Positions 34,741 to 43,507 of a stretch of 64,000 bases of DNA are shown in pieces (the first letter of the stretch is position 1; each line of letters begins with the position of its first letter). The stretch is taken from positions 62,001 to 126,000 of the forward strand of contig CAJUIZ010000001.1 in assembly GCA_910586625.1 (NCBI GenBank). The letters are read 5' to 3'. The stretch comes from an uncultured Christensenellaceae bacterium (GTDB taxonomy: Bacteria; Bacillota; Clostridia; Christensenellales; CAG-314). The notes under the pieces were generated by a model that saw only the letters and a program-made list of their open reading frames with translations, was not told where the DNA came from and ran no database searches. Both the position numbers and the translations under genes were made by a program.

Positions 34741-37535
34741 TTTTTATTCTTATTCTCTTTGCGCTGCTGACGTTTTAGCGCGTATTCTTCCTGCTTGGTA
34801 AGCGGTCTGTTCTCATTCTGCGCGCCGTCGCCTTGTTCGTCCGATTGATTCTTCGCCGCATCCTTGGCATAGCAACAGTTTTTGTACTTTTTACCGCTGC
34901 CGCAGGGGCAGGGACCGTTGAGCTTCTTTTCTGCGTTTATAACTCCCTGCTTGGGCGAGTCGGAACGTAAAGCCTGCACAATCTTGGCGAAAGTCAGCAT
35001 ACGTATAGTTTGAACCTTGATATTCTCGTTGAGTTTTTCAAACATATCGAAGGCTTCCTTCTTATATACCACCAACGGGTCGTGCTGTCCTATTGCTTGA
35101 AGTCCTACGCCCTGACGCAGGTCGTCCAACGCGTCGAGATGGTCCATCCATAGATTATCCATAGTGCGTAGCAGCACAAACCGCTCCGCTTCGCGGAAAG
35201 GCACGACGTTGCCGCCCTCGTCTTCTTCCAAACGTTCGTTAAGATATTCGCGGCATCTCTCCGCAAGATAGTCGCAAACTTCGCGCGCGCTCGTTACGTC
35301 TTCCGCTTCCAGTATAGGCTGCTCAAACGCGAAATACTTGGCGAGATTGGCGTTTACTTTGTCCAAATTCCATTTAGATACGTCCACTTGACTGTCGCAA
35401 GCGTCGGCAAGTGCAAGACGGGCGTATTCGTCCGTCATTTGCAGGATATCCGAGTGAACGTCGTCGTTATCCAAAATGCGGTTGCGTTCCTTGTAAATAA
35501 CTTTGCGCTGCCGATTGTTTACGTCGTCATACTGCAACACGTGCTTGCGCGACGAAAAATGCAAGCCTTCGATACGCTTTTGCGCGGATTCGATAGTCTT
35601 GGACATAAGCCGCAATTCAATAGGCGTGTCGTCGTCCATACGCGCAAACGCCATTATACGCTGCATCATATCTCCGCCGAAAATACGCATCATATCGTCT
35701 TCCGTAGAAATATAGAACACGCTCATTCCCGGGTCGCCTTGACGTCCCGCGCGCCCGCGTAGCTGGTCGTCTATACGGCGGGAATCGTGGCGTTCGGTGC
35801 CGATTACGCACAAACCGCCCGTTTTTATTACGCGCTGCTTTTCTTCGTCCGTCTGCTCCTTATATTTTGCCACCAGTTCGCGGTAAACTTGCCGCAAACG
35901 CTCCGTTTCGTCGTCGCCCTTGACAAAGCTTGTCGACAAATCTATTTGTTCTTCGTCATAGCCGAGACGTTTCATTTCCTGCTTGGCAAGGAACTCGGGG
36001 TTGCCGCCGAGCAAAATATCCGTTCCGCGCCCCGCCATATTGGTTGCAATGGTTACCGCTCCGTAACGTCCCGCTTGGGCTACAATTTCCGCTTCGCGCT
36101 TGTGGAACTTGGCGTTTAACACGTTATGCTTGATATTTTCCGCCGTAAGCAGTCGGGAAAGTTCTTCGCTCTTTTCTACCGTCACGGTACCGACTAAAAC
36201 GGGCTGACCGGAAGCGTTGCGTTGCTTTATTTCCTTGACTATTGCTTTAAGCTTGCCTTGACGGGTGGAATACACTACGTCGTGACGGTCTTCGCGAATC
36301 ATCGGCAGATTGGTAGGAATTGCAACGACGTCGATATTGTATATCGTATTAAATTCCTGTTCTTCCGTCTTAGCCGTTCCCGTCATGCCGCTGAGCTTGT
36401 GATACAAACGGAAATAATTTTGGAAAGTAATCGTAGCAAGAGTTTTATTTTCTTCCTTTATGGTGACGTGCTCCTTGGCTTCTATCGCCTGATGCAGCCC
36501 GCCGTTAAAACGCCGTCCTTCCATTTTACGACCAGTAAACGAGTCGACGATGACTACTTCTCCCTTTTCCACAATGTAGTCGTCGTCGCGGCGCATAATG
36601 GCGTGCGCGCGCAACGCATTGTTAATATAGCTGTTGAGCTCGGCATTCTCGGGAGCGGACAAATTGTCTAACTTAAAGAAGCGTTCCGCCTTGACAATGC
36701 CCCTGTCCGTCAAACGAACTTGCTTTTGCTTGCGGTCTACTACGTAGTCGCCGTTAGGTTCCTCGTCACCTTCCGTTTTGCCTTCTTCGTCGGTATTGGT
36801 CGATCCGATAAGCGTACAGGCAAAGCGGTTTGCGGTATTGTAAATTTCGCTGGACTTGCCGCTGGGACCGGATATAATAAGCGGCGTACGCGCTTCGTCG
36901 ATTAGTATGCTGTCTACTTCGTCGATTATTACGAAATTAAGTCCGCGCTGAACGCAGTTGACTCGGCTTGTGGACATATTATCGCGCAAATAGTCGAAGC
37001 CGAATTCGTTATTTGTACCGTAGGTTATGTCGCATTCGTACGCTCTGCGCTTTTCGCGGGCTGTCATCTTGGACAGCGTTACGCCCACCGTCAAGCCCAA
37101 AAAGCGGAAAATTTTGCCCATCCACTCCATATCGCGAACGGCAAGATATTCGTTGACTGTTATGATATGCACGCCGCTGCCCGTCAAAGCGTTAAGATAC
37201 GCCGGCAACGTCTCGGTAAGCGTCTTACCCTCGCCTGTTGCCATCTGACAAATACGCCCCTGATGAAGCGCAATCCCGCCCAGTATCTGAACGTGAAAAT
37301 GACGTTGCTTCAAAACGCGCTTACTCGCTTCGCGGCATACTGCGAAGGCATCGGGAAGCAGCTGCTCGAGAGTTTCTCCCGCGGAATACCTGTCTTTTAA
37401 TATTTGCGTCTGCCCTATCAATTGCTCGTCCGACATATCGACGTACATACTTTCCTTCGCCTCGACGAGTTTGGCGATTTTTTCCAGTTTTTTTACCTGT
37501 CTGGCGTTAGACGCGCCGTAGGGATCTCTGCCCAT
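34737..37535 (-). CDS. secA: Protein translocase ATPase SecA
   Basis: A 932-residue SecA, the motor of Sec-dependent secretion. The nucleotide site (MATGEGKTL), the DEVDSILIDEARTPL Walker B segment, and the C-terminal zinc-binding motif CPCGSGKKYKNCC are present, followed by a basic tail. Start: AGGAG 7-8 bases before the ATG. It sits 36 bases after comF and overlaps prfB by 4. No hairpin separates it from comF, so it may be read from the riboswitch-controlled promoter; an internal promoter cannot be ruled out. Confidence 0.98.
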   Translation of the reverse strand: MGRDPYGASNARQVKKLEKIAKLVEAKESMYVDMSDEQLIGQTQILKDRYSAGETLEQLLPDAFAVCREASKRVLKQRHFHVQILGGIALHQGRICQMATGEGKTLTETLPAYLNALTGSGVHIITVNEYLAVRDMEWMGKIFRFLGLTVGVTLSKMTAREKRRAYECDITYGTNNEFGFDYLRDNMSTSRVNCVQRGLNFVIIDEVDSILIDEARTPLIISGPSGKSSEIYNTANRFACTLIGSTNTDEEGKTEGDEEPNGDYVVDRKQKQVRLTDRGIVKAERFFKLDNLSAPENAELNSYINNALRAHAIMRRDDDYIVEKGEVVIVDSFTGRKMEGRRFNGGLHQAIEAKEHVTIKEENKTLATITFQNYFRLYHKLSGMTGTAKTEEQEFNTIYNIDVVAIPTNLPMIREDRHDVVYSTRQGKLKAIVKEIKQRNASGQPVLVGTVTVEKSEELSRLLTAENIKHNVLNAKFHKREAEIVAQAGRYGAVTIATNMAGRGTDILLGGNPEFLAKQEMKRLGYDEEQIDLSTSFVKGDDETERLRQVYRELVAKYKEQTDEEKQRVIKTGGLCVIGTERHDSRRIDDQLRGRAGRQGDPGMSVFYISTEDDMMRIFGGDMMQRIMAFARMDDDTPIELRLMSKTIESAQKRIEGLHFSSRKHVLQYDDVNNRQRKVIYKERNRILDNDDVHSDILQMTDEYARLALADACDSQVDVSKWNLDKVNANLAKYFAFEQPILEAEDVTSAREVCDYLAERCREYLNERLEEDEGGNVVPFREAERFVLLRTMDNLWMDHLDALDDLRQGVGLQAIGQHDPLVVYKKEAFDMFEKLNENIKVQTIRMLTFAKIVQALRSDSPKQGVINAEKKLNGPCPCGSGKKYKNCCYAKDAAKNQSDEQGDGAQNENRPLTKQEEYALKRQQRKENKNKK

Positions 37536-37571
37536 TTTTATTCTCCTGTTATCGAGTTAATTGTGATTGAT

Positions 37572-38327
37572 TTATTGTTCGTACGAAAACGTTTCCTTTC
37601 GGGCGGACACCGCAAGGCAAACTACGCTTGTTGCTCCCGCGCGTTTAAGCACCTTGGCGCATTCGTTTAGAGTAGCTCCCGTCGTCTTGACATCGTCTAT
37701 TACCAAGACGCGCTTGTCCTTGACGTTTACTTGCGGTTTTAACCTGTACGCCCCGATAAGATTAGACTTGCGGTCATGCTTATTAAGCTGTTCCTGCCGT
37801 TCCGTTTCTTTTATTTTTTCCAACGCGTCGCACAAACAGTCGCTTTCGTCCAGTATATCACAAAAATAGCGCGCAAGCAACTGCGATTGATTATAAAAAC
37901 GCAGTTTACGCGACCTGACGCTCATAGGCGGATAGCAAACTATGTCGAATTGCAGATTTTCTTTTTTTGCGAGAAAAACCAAATACCGAGCGAAAATTTT
38001 TGCGTATCTGCCCTTGTTGTTAAACTTCATTTGCAGTATCGCGCGCTGAATTACGCCTTCGTAGCTAAACACGGCATAAGCGCGGTCGAAATAAATCTTG
38101 TCGAAAGCACAGTTGCCGCAATAGTCTTCGCCGCCGTCCAAACCGACCCCGCAGCGTTTACAGGTTTTGCCGTTATTGAAAACCGCTTCCCGAATACACT
38201 TAGCGCAAAAGCCCGTCCGATCGAATATTTCCCGACCGCAATTGATACAGCAAAAGTCGCTCGGAGCAAACAATTCGGACAAGGCTTCCTTGAATTTATT
38301 GAATATCTTCTTCCGTTGTTTTAGCAT
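37572..38327 (-). CDS. ComF-family phosphoribosyltransferase-like protein
   Basis: A 251-residue ComFC-type protein. Two CxxC pairs form an N-terminal zinc finger (CCINCGREI, FCAKC, then CKRCG and YCGNC). A type I phosphoribosyltransferase domain follows, with the PRPP-binding motif VLVIDDVKTTGAT near 210-222. ComFC is needed for DNA uptake in competent bacteria and acts on single-stranded DNA. No ComFA helicase is present here; the neighbour upstream is RecD2. The ATG at 38327 was chosen with GGTGA just upstream; a GTG two codons earlier is possible. It overlaps recD2 by 32 bases. Confidence 0.88.
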   Translation of the reverse strand: MLKQRKKIFNKFKEALSELFAPSDFCCINCGREIFDRTGFCAKCIREAVFNNGKTCKRCGVGLDGGEDYCGNCAFDKIYFDRAYAVFSYEGVIQRAILQMKFNNKGRYAKIFARYLVFLAKKENLQFDIVCYPPMSVRSRKLRFYNQSQLLARYFCDILDESDCLCDALEKIKETERQEQLNKHDRKSNLIGAYRLKPQVNVKDKRVLVIDDVKTTGATLNECAKVLKRAGATSVVCLAVSARKETFSYEQ

Positions 38328-40587
38328 TTTCACCGTTGGACGACGTTCCGAAATAACGCTGATGCATCGTATTTTCTTCCTGTAAAAACCTTTTGAGATT
38401 AGTCGTACGCGCAGCGACGTAATTGTTATGTATCATCATGGACAGTATCTTTTTACTGCCTACTATCACAACAGCCTGCTTTGCGCGCGTAATAGCCGTA
38501 TATAACAGATTTTTGTTTATTATAGTCGGCGGTCCGTTGACAAGCGGAACCACTACCACAGGAAATTCGCTGCCTTGACTCTTATGAATGGTTATAGCGT
38601 ACGCCAATTGCAAATCGGACAAATCCGCCGACGTATAGCTTGCCAATCGGTTGTCGTCGAACAACACTTCCATTATTCCGTTGGCTCTGTCTATTTGCCT
38701 TACAACGCCGATATCGCCGTTGAATACTCCCGCGCCTTCTTCGATTATTCCGTCCTTGTTAAGACGCGTATAGGTCAACTCGTAATTGTTGACCGTTTGC
38801 ATTACGCGGTCGCCTACTCTTATAACCGATTTACCCACCTGCAATTCGTTTTTGCCGTAAAGACGCGGATTCAAAGCCTGCTGCAAACGCGTATTGAGAT
38901 TTTCCACTCCCGCTACGCCGTTTTTTAACGCTCCGAGAACCTGTATTTCGGACGGCGGCAAAGCAGTAAATTTAGGCAGTCTGGTCGTTACCAATTCCAC
39001 TACGGTATCCGACACCTGCTGAAAATCCGAATAATTCATAAAGAAAAAGTCGCGGCTGCGGTTATTGATCTTGGGCATTTGCCCTTGGTTTATCAAGTGA
39101 GCGTTGGAAACAATCAAGCTGTCGTCCGACTGTCTGTATATATGAGATAGATACCGTATCTCCACAACTCCGCTGCGTATTATATCCGCAAGCACGTTGC
39201 CCGCGCCCACGCTGGGCAACTGATCCTTGTCGCCGACAAGCACCAAGCGCGTGCCGTTTTCCAATGCGGATAACAAACTGTACATTACGGAAACGTCCAC
39301 CATAGACAATTCGTCCACGACTACGACGTCGCAGGGCAATGTATTGTTGCGGTTGTACTTAAACGCCATCTTGTCCCCGCGCAGCTCGTAGCCAAGAAGA
39401 CGGTGAATCGTCTTCGCTTCGCTGCCGATAGCCTGCGACATTCGCTTTGCCGCCCTGCCCGTCGGCGCGCAGAACTCCATTCGCAAGCCGTGAGAAGTGA
39501 GAATTTCCGCTATACATTTGATAATGGTAGTCTTGCCCGTCCCCGGTCCGCCGGTTATAACGGTCACCCCGTTGACGAGAGCCGACTTAACCGCGCCCAA
39601 TTGCCCCTTATGAAAGGTAATTTTGTTTACCTTTTCAAATTGCCCGATAAGACTGTCCGCGTCAATCATAACGCGTTTTGCATCGTGACCGAGAGATATC
39701 AAACGGGAGGCGATGGATTTTTCCAATTTGAAATATTTAACAAGAGACACGCACCTGACGTTATCGACTTCGAACACTTTTACAACGGGTTCCAGCACTA
39801 ACTTGGTTACGGTATCTTCCACCAACTGCCCGTGTTCGGACAAGTCGGCGCCGAGAAGATTGGAACACGCGGAGAACAAATCGTCGAACAGCAAATAGGT
39901 ATTACCCTGCTTTTCGGCGGCTTCCTTCAATACGTATATTACGGCGGCGCGAACGCGAAATTCACCGAGTTGTTCCACGCCCATACTTTGCGCGATTTTG
40001 TCCGCCGTAATAAAACCCACCCCCTCTACGTCGTCGATTAAACGGTAAGGATTGGCGAGCACCAACCTTTTTGTCTCGTCCTTGTATATATTGTAAATTT
40101 TTACTGCCAAATTGACCGTTAAGCCGTAACCCTGCAAAAACATAATCTGCTCCTGCATGCTTTTAAGCTCCGCAACCGCATTAGCTATATCCATGGCCTT
40201 GCGCTGAGATATGCCCTTAACCCGCACAAGCTGCATGGGATTGTTTTCGATAACGCCGAACGTGTCTTCGCCGAATTTGTCGTAAATATTGTTGGCTGTA
40301 ACCTCGCCTATGCCCTTGATAAGCCCGCTGGACAAATACTTGACTATTCCTTCGCGGGAAGTGGGGTCGCTCATCGTATATTGCTCCACCGACAATTGTT
40401 CGCCGTATTTGTTGTGCAGCGACACCTTGCCGGCAACGGTTAGCACCGCGCCGACGGAAAGCGTAGGAAAATTACCGACGCAGGTTATGTTGTCCCCGTC
40501 GATAGTATCCAAACAGAATACTGTATATCCGTTATCTTCGTTGCGGTAAATTATCCCCGCAACGGTGCCCTTCGCCGTCAAATCCAA
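38296..40587 (-). CDS. recD2: RecD2-type ATP-dependent DNA helicase
   Basis: A 763-residue SF1B 5'-3' helicase of the RecD2/TraA type that lacks RecBC partners. N-terminal OB-like region (KGTVAGIIYRNEDNGYTVF), helix-hairpin-helix repeats at about 80-200, Walker A GGPGTGKTT at 346-354, Walker B VVVDELSMVD, and the C-terminal motif TIHKSQGSEFPVVVVPL. It functions in genome maintenance. The best start is TTG at 40587, 19 bases after the metK stop, with an AAAGGCGG sequence about 10 bases upstream; no ATG fits the family N-terminus. Confidence 0.93.
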   Translation of the reverse strand: MDLTAKGTVAGIIYRNEDNGYTVFCLDTIDGDNITCVGNFPTLSVGAVLTVAGKVSLHNKYGEQLSVEQYTMSDPTSREGIVKYLSSGLIKGIGEVTANNIYDKFGEDTFGVIENNPMQLVRVKGISQRKAMDIANAVAELKSMQEQIMFLQGYGLTVNLAVKIYNIYKDETKRLVLANPYRLIDDVEGVGFITADKIAQSMGVEQLGEFRVRAAVIYVLKEAAEKQGNTYLLFDDLFSACSNLLGADLSEHGQLVEDTVTKLVLEPVVKVFEVDNVRCVSLVKYFKLEKSIASRLISLGHDAKRVMIDADSLIGQFEKVNKITFHKGQLGAVKSALVNGVTVITGGPGTGKTTIIKCIAEILTSHGLRMEFCAPTGRAAKRMSQAIGSEAKTIHRLLGYELRGDKMAFKYNRNNTLPCDVVVVDELSMVDVSVMYSLLSALENGTRLVLVGDKDQLPSVGAGNVLADIIRSGVVEIRYLSHIYRQSDDSLIVSNAHLINQGQMPKINNRSRDFFFMNYSDFQQVSDTVVELVTTRLPKFTALPPSEIQVLGALKNGVAGVENLNTRLQQALNPRLYGKNELQVGKSVIRVGDRVMQTVNNYELTYTRLNKDGIIEEGAGVFNGDIGVVRQIDRANGIMEVLFDDNRLASYTSADLSDLQLAYAITIHKSQGSEFPVVVVPLVNGPPTIINKNLLYTAITRAKQAVVIVGSKKILSMMIHNNYVAARTTNLKRFLQEENTMHQRYFGTSSNGENAKTTEEDIQ

Positions 40588-40606
40588 TTCAGTGTCCGCC
40601 TTTAAC

Positions 40607-41788
40607 CTATACGTATTTTTTAAGATCGTCCACCTTGTCTAAACGCTCCCAAGGAAATTCGTTTCTGCCGAAATGTCCGTAACTGGCAGTCTGAGTATAA
40701 ATGGGACGTTGGAGCTGAAATTTGTTTATTATGGCGCGCGGACGCAAATCGAATTCTTCGTCGATAATCTCCGACAAAATTCCGTCATCAACCTTACCTG
40801 TGCCGTAGGTATTTACGTCTATCGATACGGGCTTACTGCGCCCAATAGCGTAGGAGACTTGAAGCTGTATCTTATCCGCCAAGCCCGCGGCCACTATATT
40901 CTTGCAGATATACCGCGCCATATACGTCGCGGAACGGTCCACCTTGGTTGGGTCCTTGCCGGAAAAAGCTCCGCCGCCGTGCGCGCAGTAGCCGCCGTAG
41001 GTATCTACGATAATCTTGCGTCCCGTCAATCCCGAGTCGGCGGCGGGTCCGCCTATTTCGAAACGTCCCGTGGGGTTAATGTAATACTTTGTTTCTTCGT
41101 CCAACAAGCCGAGCGGAACAACTTGACGTATAACGTGCTTTATCATATCGGAGGCAATATTGGACGAAGACACTTCCGACCCGTGCTGAGTGGACAAAAC
41201 TATCGTGTCGACGCGGCAGGGCTTATCGTTCTCGTCGTACTCCACCGTAACCTGACATTTTCCGTCGGGACGCAGATAGTCCACAATTCCTTCCTTACGC
41301 ACCTGCGCAAGACGCTGTGAAAGTTTTTGCGCAAGCATAATCGCCATCGGCATATATTCCGGCGTTTCGTTGCAGGCGTAGCCGAACATCATTCCCTGAT
41401 CGCCCGCGCCGTACATATCCAGTATTTCGCCGCGATTACGGTATTCGTCGGAGCGGTCGACGCCGAGAGCGATATCCGGCGACTGCTTGTCCAACGAAAT
41501 AATTACACCGCAGCTATCGGCGTCAAAGCCGTACTTAGCGCGAGTATAGCCTATTTCGCGTACGGTATTGCGCACTATGGCGGGGTAATCCACTACCGCA
41601 GTTGTGGAAATCTGTCCCATAACGAAAACCGTACCCGTACACACCACCGTTTCGCAAGCTACGCGCGCGTCGGGATCCTTGGCAATTATTGCGTCCAATA
41701 TCGCGTCGGATATCTGATCGCACATTTTGTCGGGATGACCTTCCGTTACCGATTCGGACGTGAAAAACCTGTGTTTGTTACTCTTCAT
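40607..41788 (-). CDS. metK: S-adenosylmethionine synthetase
   Basis: A 393-residue MetK making AdoMet from methionine and ATP. Family landmarks are FTSESVTEGHPDKMCDQISD at the N-terminus, GAGDQGMMFGYA in the middle, and GGGAFSGKDPTKVDRS for the phosphate loop. AAGGAG lies upstream of the ATG. The 5' leader contains a SAM-I (S-box) riboswitch with its terminator, so the product represses its own transcript. Downstream genes recD2, comF, secA and prfB follow without a visible terminator. Confidence 0.98.
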   Translation of the reverse strand: MKSNKHRFFTSESVTEGHPDKMCDQISDAILDAIIAKDPDARVACETVVCTGTVFVMGQISTTAVVDYPAIVRNTVREIGYTRAKYGFDADSCGVIISLDKQSPDIALGVDRSDEYRNRGEILDMYGAGDQGMMFGYACNETPEYMPMAIMLAQKLSQRLAQVRKEGIVDYLRPDGKCQVTVEYDENDKPCRVDTIVLSTQHGSEVSSSNIASDMIKHVIRQVVPLGLLDEETKYYINPTGRFEIGGPAADSGLTGRKIIVDTYGGYCAHGGGAFSGKDPTKVDRSATYMARYICKNIVAAGLADKIQLQVSYAIGRSKPVSIDVNTYGTGKVDDGILSEIIDEEFDLRPRAIINKFQLQRPIYTQTASYGHFGRNEFPWERLDKVDDLKKYV

Positions 41789-41823
41789 TCAATACTCCTT
41801 TATCTCTATCGAAGGCGTGTTTA

Positions 41824-41856
41824 CAAAAAATCGGTCTTGCCCCAAAGACAAGACCG
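41824..41856 (-). terminator. Riboswitch-controlled terminator upstream of metK
   Basis: An 8-bp GC-rich stem (cggtcttg / caagaccg, 9-base loop) is followed on the minus strand by ATTTTTTG. It lies between the SAM aptamer and the metK start, the expected place for the expression platform. Confidence 0.9.
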
Positions 41857-41899
41857 CGCAATTTGCCCTATTCGCCGTCCCATCTTCCAAGACGGCCTG

Positions 41900-42005
41900 A
41901 CGCATCAATTTGTACGCGGCAAGCTTCTTGCGGAATTTAGCACCTAACGTTATTTTAGGTTGCTGTGACTTCACCGAGTCCGTCTCTCCGTCACTCTCGA
42001 TAGGT
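41900..42005 (-). promoter_or_regulatory. SAM-I (S-box) riboswitch aptamer
   Basis: On the minus strand the hallmark blocks are in order: CTATCGAGAG at the 5' side of P1/P2, P2 closed by GTGAC (41990-41994) and GTCAC (41965-41969), the internal GGAGAGACGG, the core GCAACC (41958-41963), P3 formed by CCTAA/TTAGG, and GGTGCTAAATTCC (41932-41944), then P4 GCAAG/CTTGC. P1 is closed by GATGCGT with one mismatch. The position in front of metK and the following terminator fit transcriptional OFF control by SAM. Confidence 0.93.
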
Positions 42006-42012
42006 TGGTTAA

Positions 42013-42041
42013 ATTATAGCATTCGAAGCAAACGTTGTCAA
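42013..42041 (-). promoter_or_regulatory. Promoter of the SAM riboswitch-metK operon
   Basis: TTGACA at 42036-42041, 17-base spacer, TATAAT at 42013-42018, both perfect. The -35 box overlaps the annotated stop codon of the upstream GltS gene. Confidence 0.93.
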
Positions 42042-43507
42042 CAATAACCGACAGACATTACAAAAGTTGTAAACATAAGTTCTCTCGAACCTTTATTGCT
42101 CGCATTGATTGTTGTCGGATAAGTCGTTACCCCCCCCGTTGTCTTTTTTCGCTTAAACTTAACAAACACTATGACATTCATTACCGCAAACAATCCGACA
42201 CAAGCGGCAAGCGTAATTATACTCGCCGTCATACCGCCTGCGGCGTATCCCGCAAGCAATAGCATCGGAAACCCAAACGCCATAGCGGGCACGCTCTGCA
42301 TAATCAAATTATTGGCCGCGGGAGTTTGAAACTTGGGGTCGATTTCTCTAAGCAGAATCATACCCGTACTCGCCGTACCGGTAAGCATTCCGAAAAGGGA
42401 AACCATCGCCTGATATCGATACGCAGGATACAAACGCTTGCATACAAAGTCGAGATATACGAACGTTACAGCCGTTCCGAACACGCACAGCAGCAACAAC
42501 GGAAGCCAAAGCTTTTGTATTACTTCGAATTGTATTGCGGATATTCCTGCCAGTATCATCATATCGAATACAAAGCCCGAAATACGATTCATCATGTAAT
42601 TATTAACGTAATCGCGTTTCATAGCGTTACATTTCCGCAACAATTGTATTATCTTTTTAACAAGTAACGCGAACAGAGTACCGAACAGAAAATTGAAACC
42701 CCAAATTAACGGTTTCAACGTATTTTCGCCGAAATTACCCAAGACGCCCGTGTCTATAATCGCGGTAACGCCCCACATCAGCAAAAACGTCAACAAATAC
42801 GTTCCCAAAACGATGCCTACCTGAACGGTGAATTTGTCGATAGAATCCGAAAGCGGAATATCGTTTGGCGCATCCGCTTGCTCGACGACTTCGCTGAACT
42901 CGCCTTCGTTAACGTTTAACAAGCGGTTTTTGTGTTTAAGAATATTCAAATAAATAACGCCTACTACGCACGCCACCAAAAAGCCGACCGTCGCAATAGT
43001 CAAACCGAAGCTGCGACCGCCGTACAATCCGTTAAATTCGTAGGTACTGCCGAAATTCAACGCTTGCCCGGGACCTTGACCGAAGCCCAACGGCAACAGC
43101 AGTCCGGCGGCAGGGATAAGTTCCTTTATCGCAAGAGACAACAAAATCGTTATTGTTATACCGACTATACCTTGTATCAAATACGTACCGACTACTACCG
43201 CGCCCGTTTTGACTACGATTCCCGTACCGTCCGACTTATTGACGTTATTTTTAAGCGCAATGGCAATAAAGCCCAAAGCCAAGCAATGGTAAGCAATGCC
43301 TTCCATAAAGTTCGCGTCGATAAATTTATTAACCGCGGGAATAAACTTAAATATCAAAATAATAAGCCCGCCCACAACGGCGCTGGGCAATAACGACTTG
43401 CGTACAAACGGCACCAATCGGCGAACCGTATTACCTATAAGCGCGGCGACAAGCAAAATACTGATTTGCACCAATGCCGACCAAAAAGAATAATCCCATG
43501 TATTCAT
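42038..43507 (-). CDS. GltS-family sodium/glutamate symporter
   Basis: A 489-residue membrane protein of the glutamate:Na+ symporter (ESS/GltS) family, with two inverted halves of about five helices. The conserved LPLGFGQGPGQALN (near residue 140) and the second-half TGTASTGMILLREIDP are family landmarks. Near the 3' end a G8 tract (42130-42137) is read as GlyGly-Val; with seven Gs the frame would end at once after KRKKTTGG, with eight it runs on 28 residues over what looks like intergenic DNA into the metK promoter. The tail may therefore be an indel product. The ATG overlaps the acyltransferase stop as TAATG, with AAGGGAG upstream. Confidence 0.88.
   Translation of the reverse strand: MNTWDYSFWSALVQISILLVAALIGNTVRRLVPFVRKSLLPSAVVGGLIILIFKFIPAVNKFIDANFMEGIAYHCLALGFIAIALKNNVNKSDGTGIVVKTGAVVVGTYLIQGIVGITITILLSLAIKELIPAAGLLLPLGFGQGPGQALNFGSTYEFNGLYGGRSFGLTIATVGFLVACVVGVIYLNILKHKNRLLNVNEGEFSEVVEQADAPNDIPLSDSIDKFTVQVGIVLGTYLLTFLLMWGVTAIIDTGVLGNFGENTLKPLIWGFNFLFGTLFALLVKKIIQLLRKCNAMKRDYVNNYMMNRISGFVFDMMILAGISAIQFEVIQKLWLPLLLLCVFGTAVTFVYLDFVCKRLYPAYRYQAMVSLFGMLTGTASTGMILLREIDPKFQTPAANNLIMQSVPAMAFGFPMLLLAGYAAGGMTASIITLAACVGLFAVMNVIVFVKFKRKKTTGGVTTYPTTINASNKGSRELMFTTFVMSVGYC

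Noticed and set aside
41789..41974. A 61-codon frame between metK and GltS
   Set aside because: It overlaps the SAM aptamer and terminator; the RNA structure explains the sequence and no protein features are seen.
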